From Clostridium sp. (GTDB lineage Bacteria; Bacillota; Clostridia; Clostridiales; Clostridiaceae): a DNA stretch of 64,000 nt. This document shows positions 43,470 to 51,951 of the stretch, in pieces; the first letter of the stretch is position 1, and each line of letters begins with the position of its first letter. The notes beneath the pieces are model-generated. The model ran no database searches. It was not told the DNA's origin and saw only the letters and a program-made list of their open reading frames with translations. The stretch is taken from the NCBI RefSeq assembly GCF_018372875.1, contig NZ_JAHAIF010000004.1:43798-107797 (forward strand), given 5' to 3'. Position numbers and translations under genes: made by a program.

Positions 43470-44627
43470 TTACAAAGAATGAATAGATGAATAATAACCA
43501 TTAAATATATCTAATAGATTTTTTTCTGACACATATCCTAAATCTTTTAAAGCTTTTCCAATCAAGTTTAATACATAGGATATTTCCTCTATTCTAGCAT
43601 TTTCCCCCATATGTCCAATTCTAATTATTTCATTATCATAAGGTTTAAGTGATGTTGAAATTATTGCGTTGTATTTATCATTTATGTAATTTTTTAATTT
43701 AACTGCCCCAATATATTCTGGAACTTTGAAGGCTGTTACAGTATTGCAAAATCCATTTTCTAAAAATAATTCTAATCCAAACTCTTGGAGTGCCTTTCTT
43801 GTAGCCTCAGCAACTTTATTATGTCTAAGTATCACATTTTCTATTCCTTCTTTAAGTATGTTATCTAAAGCTAGATCTAGTGCCATAATATCACTAATAG
43901 GCATTGTGTAAGGGAACCATTTTTCTCTATAATAATTCTTCCATATATTTAAATTGCAATAAAACCCCATAACAGGAGTTTTCCTACTTTCCATAACTTC
44001 CTTAGCTCTATTGCTTAAAGTTACTGTAGTCAATCCAGTAGGTGCTGAAAAAGCCTTTTGAGAACCCCCTAAAATTACATCTATTTTCCATTCATCGCCT
44101 TTAACCTCTTCTCCACCCATTCCTGCAACAGAATCTACTACAGACAAAATTCCATACTCATTTAATAAGCTACATATTGTAGAAAGATTATTTTTAACTC
44201 CAGTAGGAGTATCACAATGTACTAAAGTTGCATATTTAAAATCATGATCCATTTGCAAAAACTCATTTAATTTGTCAATATCAATTTCTTTTCTATAATC
44301 TGATGAATAGTACACACCATCTCCACCATATATTTTTACAAAATCCATAAACCCTTTTCCAAAGATACCATTATCAATGACTAAAACCCTATCTCCTGGT
44401 TCTGTTAGTGTTGCACAAGCAGCCTCTAAGCCTAATATCCCTTCACCACATAAAATATATGTTTCATTTTTAGTATTAAGAATTTTGCTAACTTTATCAC
44501 ATGTATTTTTATAAAATTCAACAAAATTAGTGTCCATATCTGGATTAGTAGTTACTTTAGCTCTTTCTAATCTAACATTCTCTCTTACATTTGTTGGCCC
44601 AGGTGTATAAACAAATTTATTATTCAT
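43470..44627 (-). CDS. Alanine-glyoxylate/serine-pyruvate-type aminotransferase
   Basis: The protein has 385 residues. It is a fold-type I PLP enzyme with the starting PGPTNVRENV segment, VDSVAGMGGEE, and the PLP lysine in GGSQKAFSAPTGL near residue 194. The AGXT/SPT family interconverts alanine or serine with glyoxylate or pyruvate. The start is the ATG at 44627 after AAGGAAG, with a TTG six bases earlier rejected. Monocistronic. Confidence 0.92.
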   Translation of the reverse strand: MNNKFVYTPGPTNVRENVRLERAKVTTNPDMDTNFVEFYKNTCDKVSKILNTKNETYILCGEGILGLEAACATLTEPGDRVLVIDNGIFGKGFMDFVKIYGGDGVYYSSDYRKEIDIDKLNEFLQMDHDFKYATLVHCDTPTGVKNNLSTICSLLNEYGILSVVDSVAGMGGEEVKGDEWKIDVILGGSQKAFSAPTGLTTVTLSNRAKEVMESRKTPVMGFYCNLNIWKNYYREKWFPYTMPISDIMALDLALDNILKEGIENVILRHNKVAEATRKALQEFGLELFLENGFCNTVTAFKVPEYIGAVKLKNYINDKYNAIISTSLKPYDNEIIRIGHMGENARIEEISYVLNLIGKALKDLGYVSEKNLLDIFNGYYSSIHSL

Positions 44628-44733
44628 CCCCAATCTTCCTTTCTCTATAAATATAGATAAATACTAACATAGACTGAACACTTGTTCAATTGTACTGGTA
44701 CAATATTCTACAAACTTAATGTATATTAAAAAA

Positions 44734-44824
44734 GTGGGGTGGATATTTATTTTGCTTGTTCCGTCGCAATCTCCAAGTCACATCAAAACAAATATCCACC
44801 CCACCCGTACTAAAGGTAAGGAAA
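44734..44824. repeat. Dispersed palindromic repeat, copy B (intact arms)
   Basis: The arms, 44734-44754 and 44784-44804, form a 21-bp inverted repeat with one mismatch (GTGGGGTGGATATTT on the left). The 29-base loop contains CTCCAAGTCAC. It matches copy A at 5846-5927. It has no ORF and lies between the aminotransferase and a zinc-ribbon gene; the rest of this 345-base gap is AT-rich apart from a terminator. Confidence 0.8.
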
Positions 44825-44926
44825 GTATAAAATTATTATCCTTTATTTTATATTTTTTAATATGAAATTGTAATAATAACTTTAATTTATAGCTAATTTA
44901 AAATTTTATATTTTCCTAAAGAATGA

Positions 44927-44959
44927 AAAGGTTATTGTATGTTTCAACAATAACCCTTT
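44927..44959 (-). terminator. Terminator after the zinc-ribbon gene
   Basis: AAAGGTTATTG pairs with CAATAACC(C)TTT; on the minus strand it ends CCTTTTC. It lies about 20 bases past the stop codon. Confidence 0.7.
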
Positions 44960-44979
44960 AATATTATAAATTTATCTTA

Positions 44980-45309
44980 TTATTTCTTATTTAATTTATT
45001 ATTCCACTTATGCCCACAACATGCACATACTAAATCTAAATTTTTAGATGATACACTTCCCAAAACATTTCCATCAAAATCTGTAAGCATAGCTTCACCA
45101 CCAGTATTTAGAATCTTGTACTTTTTCTTTGTGGTTTTTAAATTTGTAGCTAAACATTTTGGACAATATAAAATACCTTCTTCAGTATATTTTTCTATTT
45201 TTAGCTTATCATCTTTTTCCTTCATTTTTAAAAATTTTTCTGCTTCTTTAGCTTGTACTAACATTAAGCTTTCCTTTTGAGACCTCTTTAATAATTCTAA
45301 AAAACCCAT
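44980..45309 (-). CDS. Small zinc-ribbon protein (109 aa)
   Basis: A helical N-terminal half (KRSQKESLMLVQAKEAEKFL) is followed by a zinc ribbon with YCPKC near residue 54 and CACCGHKW near the end (CX2C...CX2C). No catalytic motif is present. GGGGAGG precedes ATG. Role unknown; zinc ribbons of this kind bind nucleic acid or protein. Confidence 0.7.
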   Translation of the reverse strand: MGFLELLKRSQKESLMLVQAKEAEKFLKMKEKDDKLKIEKYTEEGILYCPKCLATNLKTTKKKYKILNTGGEAMLTDFDGNVLGSVSSKNLDLVCACCGHKWNNKLNKK

Positions 45310-45369
45310 CCTTATTCCTCCCCTTGTAAGCTTAATTATATATTACATCATTTTTTTTTATAAAAAAAG

Positions 45370-45398
45370 GGTGGAATAGATTTTAAACTTATTCCACC
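45370..45398 (-). terminator. Strong terminator with no adjacent minus-strand gene end
   Basis: GGTGGAATA/TATTCCACC forms a 9-bp stem followed on the minus strand by CTTTTTTT. The nearest upstream minus-strand gene (rhodanese) stops 230 bases earlier. Confidence 0.75.
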
Positions 45399-45434
45399 TA
45401 ATAACTATAATTTTTTATGAATTTAGGATTACTA

Positions 45435-45451
45435 TTAGTTTACCAAACTAA
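45435..45451 (+). terminator. Terminator-like hairpin, orphan
   Basis: TTAGTTT ACC AAACTAA followed by AATTTTTTT on the plus strand. No plus-strand gene precedes it. Confidence 0.45.
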
Positions 45452-45581
45452 AATTTTTTTATACCCTAATAATTTATATTTTTAACTTTACTTGTTTAAA
45501 ATAATTTGTTCTGTCAATAATTAAGATATAAATAACTTTCAAATCAATATTTTAATTTCATATATGATTTAAACCCAGACT

Positions 45582-45604
45582 TAGAGCGAAAATAATTCGC
45601 TCTA
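45582..45604 (+). terminator. Terminator-like hairpin on the plus strand, orphan
   Basis: TAGAGCGAA/TTCGCTCTA with a 5-base loop is followed by TTTTTTT on the plus strand, 16 bases from the rhodanese stop codon on the other strand. No plus-strand gene is seen upstream of it. Confidence 0.55.
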
Positions 45605-45626
45605 TTTTTTTATCTATTTATTGCAT

Positions 45627-45947
45627 TTAAATAGGCTCTAATCTTCCTGTATATCCTAGTGTACCATATGACAAGTTATATAATTTTTCAAATCCTGCAT
45701 CATTAAGTATATTACATGCAACAACACTTCTATGTCCTGCTCTACAATAAACTAAAATTGGTTTATCTTTATAATCTTCTAACTGCTCAATTTCCCATTC
45801 AAGTTCCTCTACAGGAATATTAATAGAATTAGGTATATTGCCTGTTTTAAATTCATTATATCGTCTAACATCTAGAATTACTAATTCTTTATTATTTTCT
45901 ATAAAAGCCTGTGCTTCTTTATCACCTAAGTTTTTTATAAAATCCAT
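45627..45947 (-). CDS. Single-domain rhodanese
   Basis: The protein has 106 residues and one rhodanese domain: LDVRRYNEFKTGNIPNSINIP and the active-site loop YCRAGHRSVVA with the catalytic cysteine near residue 79. Such proteins carry persulfide sulfur or act as sulfurtransferases in the cytoplasm. The start is the ATG at 45947 after AGAGGT. Partner pathway not evident here. Confidence 0.92.
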   Translation of the reverse strand: MDFIKNLGDKEAQAFIENNKELVILDVRRYNEFKTGNIPNSINIPVEELEWEIEQLEDYKDKPILVYCRAGHRSVVACNILNDAGFEKLYNLSYGTLGYTGRLEPI

Positions 45948-46019
45948 CACTTTACCTCTTGTGTTTAAAATTTATACTTATTATATTATCTGAATAATAA
46001 ATTTTCAATAATATAAATA

Positions 46020-46047
46020 AACTCTAGTATAATTATTTACTAGAGTT
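46020..46047 (-). terminator. Terminator of the PspA/zinc-ribbon/SPFH operon
   Basis: AACTCTAGTA/TACTAGAGTT forms a 10-bp stem followed by TATTTATATT on the minus strand, 8 bases past the stop codon. Confidence 0.75.
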
Positions 46048-46054
46048 CTTATAT

Positions 46055-47032
46055 TTATGAAAGTTTTTGACCACACTCGCTACAGAACTTTCCTCCAGAA
46101 GTCTTTGTCCCACAACTTGGGCAGAACTTTGGATAAGCCCCATTACTTGAATATTGAACATTATTATTCTTAGTAGTATTATTGCTACTTTGTTGCATAT
46201 TATTCATCATTTGTTGTCCCATTGACATACCCATTTGCATTGCTACCATATCAGATGCAACATTACTACCATTCATCTTTCCAGATGTCATTCCTTCAAC
46301 CATACTAACTTGTTGATACTTACTCATATCCCCAACCATACTTTGAGAAGCTATTTTGTTAATCATTTTTTGAACTTCTTCAGGATATGAAAAACTTGCT
46401 ATATTAAAATTAGTTATGGATATTCCAATTTTGCTCATTTCATAGTCTAAATCCTCACAAATTCCTCTTGATATATCAAAAGAATTAGCTTGAAGATTAA
46501 ACATATCTTTTCCCTCTTTAACTATCCACTTCATTAATAATTGATCAAGGAAAGATAAAACTCTCTCTTTAGTTTCATCAATTGAATATTGATGCTTTAT
46601 ACCAGCTATTTTATCTATAAACGCCATATGGTCTGAAAGCTTACAATTAAATGTTCCATTTGCTCTTACAGGCATTCCTCCTGGTAATGCTTGATTAGGA
46701 ATATTTATAGCTTGTCTTGTTCCCCATCTTACAGTAAACTCTTTAGTATTAATAAATAATACCTCAGCTCTTATTCCACTATTAAACCCAAATTTAAAGC
46801 CTTTTAATGTAGATAAAAAAGGAATAATTTCAGATTCAATATCATAACTTCCTTCATCGGTAAATACACCTTCAAGTTTTCCATTATACATAAATATGGC
46901 ATCTTGTCCTGGTCGAATTATTAATCTTGAACCCTTTTTAATTTCTTTATTATCCCATTTCCAAAATAACAAATCATCTCTATACTCTTCCCATTCAACT
47001 ACATTTGAAAATTGTTTTGAAAATAAACCCAT
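46055..47032 (-). CDS. SPFH-domain protein with C-terminal zinc ribbon (YdjI-like)
   Basis: The protein has 325 residues. An SPFH (virion core/YdjI-like) domain fills about residues 25-240 (IRAEVLFINTKEFTVRWGT). A Met/Gln/Asn-rich linker follows (MSMGQQMMNNMQQSSN), then a double zinc ribbon FCPSCGTKTSGGKFCSECGQ. It is the third gene after PspA-like and zinc-ribbon genes, as in the Bacillus ydjFGHI operon that answers envelope stress. AGGAGGAG precedes ATG. Confidence 0.88.
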   Translation of the reverse strand: MGLFSKQFSNVVEWEEYRDDLLFWKWDNKEIKKGSRLIIRPGQDAIFMYNGKLEGVFTDEGSYDIESEIIPFLSTLKGFKFGFNSGIRAEVLFINTKEFTVRWGTRQAINIPNQALPGGMPVRANGTFNCKLSDHMAFIDKIAGIKHQYSIDETKERVLSFLDQLLMKWIVKEGKDMFNLQANSFDISRGICEDLDYEMSKIGISITNFNIASFSYPEEVQKMINKIASQSMVGDMSKYQQVSMVEGMTSGKMNGSNVASDMVAMQMGMSMGQQMMNNMQQSSNNTTKNNNVQYSSNGAYPKFCPSCGTKTSGGKFCSECGQKLS

Positions 47033-47044
47033 GCTCTTCTCCTC

Positions 47045-48103
47045 CTATGAATTGCTTAAATACATAAATAAACAAAATACTATAATTAAAACTATCACTA
47101 TTAATACTATTTTGGCAATACTATATGGATATAATCCACTAACTTTTCCTGTTTGTCCATTTATCATAACCGTATAATTTTTACCTTTATAGTCATATGT
47201 TGTAGAATATACAGGAATTAAAATATACTTATATGTTTCATTAGAATATCCACCACTTAATCTTACATTCCTAACTCTATCATATCTACGTCTAACATTA
47301 CTTTCAGCCATAAATCTTACTCCATCATTCATAATACCTATTGCATCTCTATGTCCACTTTCTAAATCTACGCTGTAGTTCTCTGATAAATGTCCTGATA
47401 TATAATCAGGTGAATAGGGTAATAACTGCTTTAAATTAAATGGCTCTATTCCTTTAAATAGCCCACTCTTATATCTAATTGAAGCTGGCACTTGTATATC
47501 ATCAAAGAAATTTTCTATATGGCCTGAGGTAAAATACCAATCAGTAACTACCTTGCGATATGTCTTACCATCTGCTCCTCTTCTAGTAACAGTCCTATCT
47601 CTTCCACCTTCTGCAGTGTAATTAAAAGAAGCTTGTGCATCAAAGGTCCAATAAGGTACATAAATACTTTGGAAGCCACCTCTTTGATATAAATTCTTTA
47701 GTTCATTTGGTGCTAATAATCTTTTTTTCATCCAAGTATTAAATCTTTCATGGGCATCATTTTTATCAATTTTAAAAGGAACAACACCATCAGGTATTAA
47801 TGTCTCCTCTTGCTTATCTGCTAAAACATAGGAAGAACCACAATAAAGACATTTTTTAGCCGTCTCTAATCCTGAAACCTCAATTAAAGCCCCACAACCT
47901 TTACATTCCATCGTTTGAGTTTCTTTCACTTCTACCTTTATACTTCTTTTAGCATCTATTGTTAATGTATGTTCTTCTATAACTCCATCATTAGATTTTA
48001 CATTCTCACTATTACCACAGTTTGGACACTTTAAGCATTGAGCTTTAGCATCAAACTCCATTACACCACCACAGCCCTCACATTTATAAACTGTACTAGA
48101 CAT
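47045..48103 (-). CDS. TFIIB-type zinc-ribbon membrane protein (YdjG-like)
   Basis: The protein has 352 residues. The N terminus has two zinc ribbons (YKCEGCGGVMEF with CLKCPNCGN, then CKGCGALIEV with CLYCGSS). A beta-rich central part follows, ending in one membrane helix (about 325-348, IVLIVIVLIIVFCLFMYLS). It lies between PspA-like and SPFH genes, 12-13 bases from each, and resembles B. subtilis YdjG. Probably a membrane-bound part of an envelope-stress complex. Confidence 0.85.
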   Translation of the reverse strand: MSSTVYKCEGCGGVMEFDAKAQCLKCPNCGNSENVKSNDGVIEEHTLTIDAKRSIKVEVKETQTMECKGCGALIEVSGLETAKKCLYCGSSYVLADKQEETLIPDGVVPFKIDKNDAHERFNTWMKKRLLAPNELKNLYQRGGFQSIYVPYWTFDAQASFNYTAEGGRDRTVTRRGADGKTYRKVVTDWYFTSGHIENFFDDIQVPASIRYKSGLFKGIEPFNLKQLLPYSPDYISGHLSENYSVDLESGHRDAIGIMNDGVRFMAESNVRRRYDRVRNVRLSGGYSNETYKYILIPVYSTTYDYKGKNYTVMINGQTGKVSGLYPYSIAKIVLIVIVLIIVFCLFMYLSNS

Positions 48104-48116
48104 ATTACCCTCCCCC

Positions 48117-48746
48117 TTATTCTTTTTCTAACTCATCAAATAGCCTCTTTAACTCCTCTTCCTCTGCTTTATCACTTGATAAATTATTTAATTCCTCCAA
48201 CGCTTTTGCCTTAAATAACTTTTTGTCTGCCTCTTCCTCTAATTTTGAAACCTTATCCTCTATAGACCCACCACTTTTTCCTGGAAGATTTCTCTCTTCA
48301 ATGACTTTAGCTCTATCTAATGTAGTTTTAATTGTATTCATTCTTTCCTTTAAGCTGTTAATATCTTTTGTCAATTTTTCTTCCATCTGTTTCATCTTAT
48401 TGGAATTGTCTAAAATCACATTATAATCACTAACTAGTTTACTTTCTTTAATCTTTAGCTCATTTATTTTATCTAGAAACTCACTTTCCCTTGAACTATC
48501 CCTGTCATCTTGAGCTCTTTTTAAATATCTCTCAGCCTTTCTTATCTCATCTCTACATTCACTTAACGTTCTCTTCATTCTCTTTTCTTCAGTTATACTA
48601 GTTGCAGCCTCTGATCTAACACTTCCTAAATCATCTTCGATTTTTCTTAAATATTCGTTAACTAGCTTTTCTGGAGCATCTTCCTTTGTTAAAATAGAAT
48701 TAATGTTTGATGTCATTATGTTTGTAAATCTTTTTATAATACTCAT
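48117..48746 (-). CDS. PspA/IM30-family protein (YdjF-like)
   Basis: The protein has 209 residues and is a long helical coiled coil throughout, starting MSIIKRFTNIMTSNINSILTK, the amphipathic helix of the PspA/Vipp1 family. These proteins bind stressed membranes and oligomerise. It is the first gene of the operon with the zinc-ribbon and SPFH genes; GGGGGAT precedes ATG. Confidence 0.9.
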   Translation of the reverse strand: MSIIKRFTNIMTSNINSILTKEDAPEKLVNEYLRKIEDDLGSVRSEAATSITEEKRMKRTLSECRDEIRKAERYLKRAQDDRDSSRESEFLDKINELKIKESKLVSDYNVILDNSNKMKQMEEKLTKDINSLKERMNTIKTTLDRAKVIEERNLPGKSGGSIEDKVSKLEEEADKKLFKAKALEELNNLSSDKAEEEELKRLFDELEKE

Positions 48747-48862
48747 AGATCCCCCTTATATATACCATTTATTTATGCCTATCTCTTAATATAATATTAA
48801 TTTTACTGTAGATAACTGTCAATATAAACCATTATTTACATATCTATAATATTAAAAAAACC

Positions 48863-48882
48863 AGAGTAAAATTCTATACTCT
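48863..48882 (-). terminator. Terminator after the 48.9-51 kb ABC pair
   Basis: AGAGTA/TACTCT stem with a CC...(G)G extension is followed on the minus strand by GGTTTTTTT, just past the ATPase stop codon. Confidence 0.7.
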
Positions 48883-48898
48883 AGCTTTTTATTATTTA

Positions 48899-49672
48899 TT
48901 ATTCCATTTCACTTAAGAAACTTTGTGATTCCTTAGATGTCATGTCCACTATTTTATAAAAGAATTCCTTTTGTGATAAATCTTCTCTTTCTAAATATTC
49001 TTCTATTTTCCCATCTTTTATTAGCAATATTCTTTCACAGTAACTTGCTATCATTGAATCATGAGTTACCATTACTATTGTTTTTCCTTCTTTACTATTT
49101 AATTCTTTTAATATCTTTAACAACTCATGAGAATTCTTACTATCAAGGTTTCCTGTAGGTTCATCAGCAACAATTATAGAAGGATTATTTACTAGAGCTC
49201 TTGCAATTGCAGCCCTTTGCCTTTGTCCCCCCGAACACTCATTAGGATATTTATCTACCACTTCTTCTATTCCTAATCTTTTTGCATACTCAACAGTTTT
49301 TTCCCTAATTTCTTTTGTGCCTAACTTTTTAGATAAAGTTAGTGGGATAGCTATATTTTCTCCAACAGTTATATTATCAATCAAATTAAACTCTTGAAAT
49401 ATAAATCCTATATTTTCATACCTAAACTTACTTAATTGAGTATCATACATTGAACATACTTCTATTCCATTTAACTCAACTAATCCTTTTGATGGGTTAT
49501 CTATTGTAGAAACTATATTTAAAAGGGTAGTTTTTCCTGAACCTGATGGTCCCATTATCCCTACAAATTCCCCTTTATAAACCTCCAAATTTATATTATC
49601 TAATGCTATTGTCTTACTTGTTGCAGTTCCATATATCTTTGTTAAATTTTGAACTTCTATAACTTTTTCCAT
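48899..49672 (-). CDS. ABC ATP-binding protein (MacB/BceA type)
   Basis: The protein has 257 residues. Walker A is GPSGSGKTT, the signature is CSGGQRQRA and Walker B is IIVADEPTGNLD, all of the MacB/LolD class. It begins 7 bases after the FtsX-type permease gene, whose product it should power. No two-component genes adjoin it, unlike the Bce module at 22-27 kb. Confidence 0.93.
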   Translation of the reverse strand: MEKVIEVQNLTKIYGTATSKTIALDNINLEVYKGEFVGIMGPSGSGKTTLLNIVSTIDNPSKGLVELNGIEVCSMYDTQLSKFRYENIGFIFQEFNLIDNITVGENIAIPLTLSKKLGTKEIREKTVEYAKRLGIEEVVDKYPNECSGGQRQRAAIARALVNNPSIIVADEPTGNLDSKNSHELLKILKELNSKEGKTIVMVTHDSMIASYCERILLIKDGKIEEYLEREDLSQKEFFYKIVDMTSKESQSFLSEME

Positions 49673-49678
49673 CTCTAA

Positions 49679-50962
49679 TCACCCCTTAATCATTCTAAAC
49701 ACTCTATCTTTATATAACTTATAAGATATAACCCCTAATATAATAATAGTAATTAAGGGTGCTATAATTATTTGAATTAGCTCTTTTATTAATAAACAAT
49801 TTCTAATTATTGATGAAGCTCCCATTATAATTAAAGGAATAAATGTTAATACTAAAAATATAGAGTAAAATATAAACATTTCCTTTTTTATAATAGATTT
49901 TAACTTTTCATCACTATACCCAATAAACTTTAAGTTTCTATAAATTATTTTCCTATTATTTATTTCAATTAACATCTTAAAAATAATTGCAAAGCTTAAC
50001 AATGCTAATAAACTAAATAATTGTATATTAGTTATAAATATAGTTGAATATGACACATCTATAGAATTTAATACAGGCCCTATTGTAGATGATATTGCTA
50101 CCATTATAAATGCCATTAGAGGGGATATTTTCATTATTAAATTTATTACATTTCCTGACCACACACTTCTTTCAGAATCATATAACTTTCCTGATTTCCT
50201 TTTTTTATCTAAATATTTGGGGATACCAAATCTTATGGTTCCCATAGCACCTCCAACACACATAATCATATTTAACCAAATTACAGGACCAACCTTTTCT
50301 CCTGCAAGATAATATATTGATACTAATCCTAAAATATAAGTTATAAAATACATAGCCGTTGGCTTTTTAAATAGCCTTTTATCTCTTTCAAATGTAGTTC
50401 TATTATAATTCATAAGTTCCAAAATAGTTCTTCTATAGCAAAAACCTGTAGATACTAAAACAGACATAACAAATTCAATTATTATAACTACTATAGTAAG
50501 TCCTATTGCCTCTGGAGATATATATAATATTGGTCTTTCTATTTCTAAATTTATTTTTATGAAATAATTATATATAGGTGAAGATAGTACAGCTAATAAT
50601 AATCCAATAATAATTCCAATGCCTTGTAATATAATATTTTGGACACCTATATAAATAGCCGTCTTTTCAACTGATCCTCCACTTATGCCAATAATACCTA
50701 TATCACGTACTTTTGTAGTTCCATAATAATTACTAATATAGCAACACATTAAAAAAGCTATAATTACAATTACAAGCATTATTGTCATATTAGATATTAA
50801 TACTTCACCACTCATATCACTAGAATAAAATATCTCTTTATCATAAGTAGAATTTAAAATATTAAATATTACTATAACTGAAATTGCGTAAGTTCCCATA
50901 CATACGTAATATTCTTTTAAATTTTTAAGTAAGTTATCTTTTGCCATTCTAATAAAATTCAT
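49679..50962 (-). CDS. FtsX-like ABC permease
   Basis: The protein has 427 residues with about ten membrane helices and no large extracytoplasmic domain; length is well short of a BceB permease. It starts at the ATG at 50962 after GGGGAGATG and begins MNFIRMAKDNLLKNLKEYY. It precedes its ATPase gene. Function is probably export or sensing of a membrane-active compound, not defined further. Confidence 0.82.
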   Translation of the reverse strand: MNFIRMAKDNLLKNLKEYYVCMGTYAISVIVIFNILNSTYDKEIFYSSDMSGEVLISNMTIMLVIVIIAFLMCCYISNYYGTTKVRDIGIIGISGGSVEKTAIYIGVQNIILQGIGIIIGLLLAVLSSPIYNYFIKINLEIERPILYISPEAIGLTIVVIIIEFVMSVLVSTGFCYRRTILELMNYNRTTFERDKRLFKKPTAMYFITYILGLVSIYYLAGEKVGPVIWLNMIMCVGGAMGTIRFGIPKYLDKKRKSGKLYDSERSVWSGNVINLIMKISPLMAFIMVAISSTIGPVLNSIDVSYSTIFITNIQLFSLLALLSFAIIFKMLIEINNRKIIYRNLKFIGYSDEKLKSIIKKEMFIFYSIFLVLTFIPLIIMGASSIIRNCLLIKELIQIIIAPLITIIILGVISYKLYKDRVFRMIKG

Positions 50963-51090
50963 ATATTCATCTCCCCACAACAAAATACATATATTAACAT
51001 TATAACATTTATGGTATCATTTACAATATATCGTATTTATCACCACAGCATGTTACTATATTTAAAAACTTATAAAAAAGGGGGAATAAA

Positions 51091-51243
51091 ATGTTTATAT
51101 CATATCCTATGCTAATAATATTCAATCAAACCTCTATACTTATGAAAGATGTTTGTATGAAAGGTATGCCTAAAGTAAAAATGTTCATTAAAGATAGTGA
51201 AGATGGTAATTATACAGCTGATTATAAATTAGATTTTGAATAA
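51091..51243 (+). CDS. Small hypothetical protein (50 aa)
   Basis: GGGGGAATAAA precedes ATG of a 50-codon frame (MFISYPMLIIFNQTSIL start, methionine-rich: six internal Met). It has a strong terminator right after it and a good ribosome site, which support real expression. The N-terminal 20 residues are hydrophobic and might contact the membrane. No family is recognised. It lies upstream of lemA on the same strand. Confidence 0.6.
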   Translation: MFISYPMLIIFNQTSILMKDVCMKGMPKVKMFIKDSEDGNYTADYKLDFE

Positions 51244-51259
51244 TCATATATAAAAACTT

Positions 51260-51307
51260 AAAAGTGTGTTGTTATAAAAATATTAATTATTATAACAACA
51301 CACTTTT
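51260..51307 (+). terminator. Terminator after the 50-aa gene
   Basis: AAAAGTGTGTTGTTATAA and its complement make an 18-bp perfect stem with a 12-base loop, followed by ATTATATA. It separates the small gene from lemA. Confidence 0.88.
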
Positions 51308-51364
51308 ATTATATAAATATATTTTTTATTGCACATACTAACAATATAAGAAAGGAGTGATACT

Positions 51365-51949
51365 ATGAATTTCAAAATGAATAATGGACTAAAAATAGCT
51401 TTAATAGTTCTAGCTGTAATTTTAGTTATTGCCATTCCCATTGTTGGTAGCTACAATAGCTTAGTCAATTTAGAACAAAGTGTTAATAAAGCAGAATCAA
51501 ATATTGATACCCAACTTCAAAGGCGTTCAGATTTAATTCCAAACCTTGTTAACACAGTAAAAGGATATGCATCTCAAGAAAAAGATATATTTACTGATAT
51601 AGCAAATGCAAGAAGTAAACTTGCTGGAGCCACTTCAGTAACAGAACAAGCAGATGCAGATAGCCAATTGTCTAATGCATTATCTAGACTTCTTGTTGTT
51701 GTTGAAAGATATCCAGACCTTAAATCAAATCAAAACTTTAGGGATCTTTCAGTACAGCTAGAGGGCACCGAAAATAGAATTGCAATTGCTAGACAAGACT
51801 ATAATGCTGCTGTAACAAACTATAATACTAAAAGGAGAAGATTTCCTACCACAATTATTTCATCACTCTTTGGATTTCAAGAAAAACCTTTATATAAAGC
51901 TAGTGCAGGTGCAGTTGAGGTGCCTTCAGTAGATTTTAATCAACAATAA
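51365..51949 (+). CDS. lemA: LemA family protein
   Basis: The protein has 194 residues. It has an N-terminal membrane helix (about 10-29), then the LemA helical domain with LVNLEQSVNKAESNIDTQLQ, RRSDLIPNLVNTVKGYA and FGFQEKPLYKA. LemA proteins are anchored in the membrane with N terminus out; the function is unknown, and pairing with TPM-domain proteins is common. The TPM gene follows two bases later. GAAAGGAG precedes ATG. Confidence 0.93.
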   Translation: MNFKMNNGLKIALIVLAVILVIAIPIVGSYNSLVNLEQSVNKAESNIDTQLQRRSDLIPNLVNTVKGYASQEKDIFTDIANARSKLAGATSVTEQADADSQLSNALSRLLVVVERYPDLKSNQNFRDLSVQLEGTENRIAIARQDYNAAVTNYNTKRRRFPTTIISSLFGFQEKPLYKASAGAVEVPSVDFNQQ

Positions 51950-51951
51950 AT

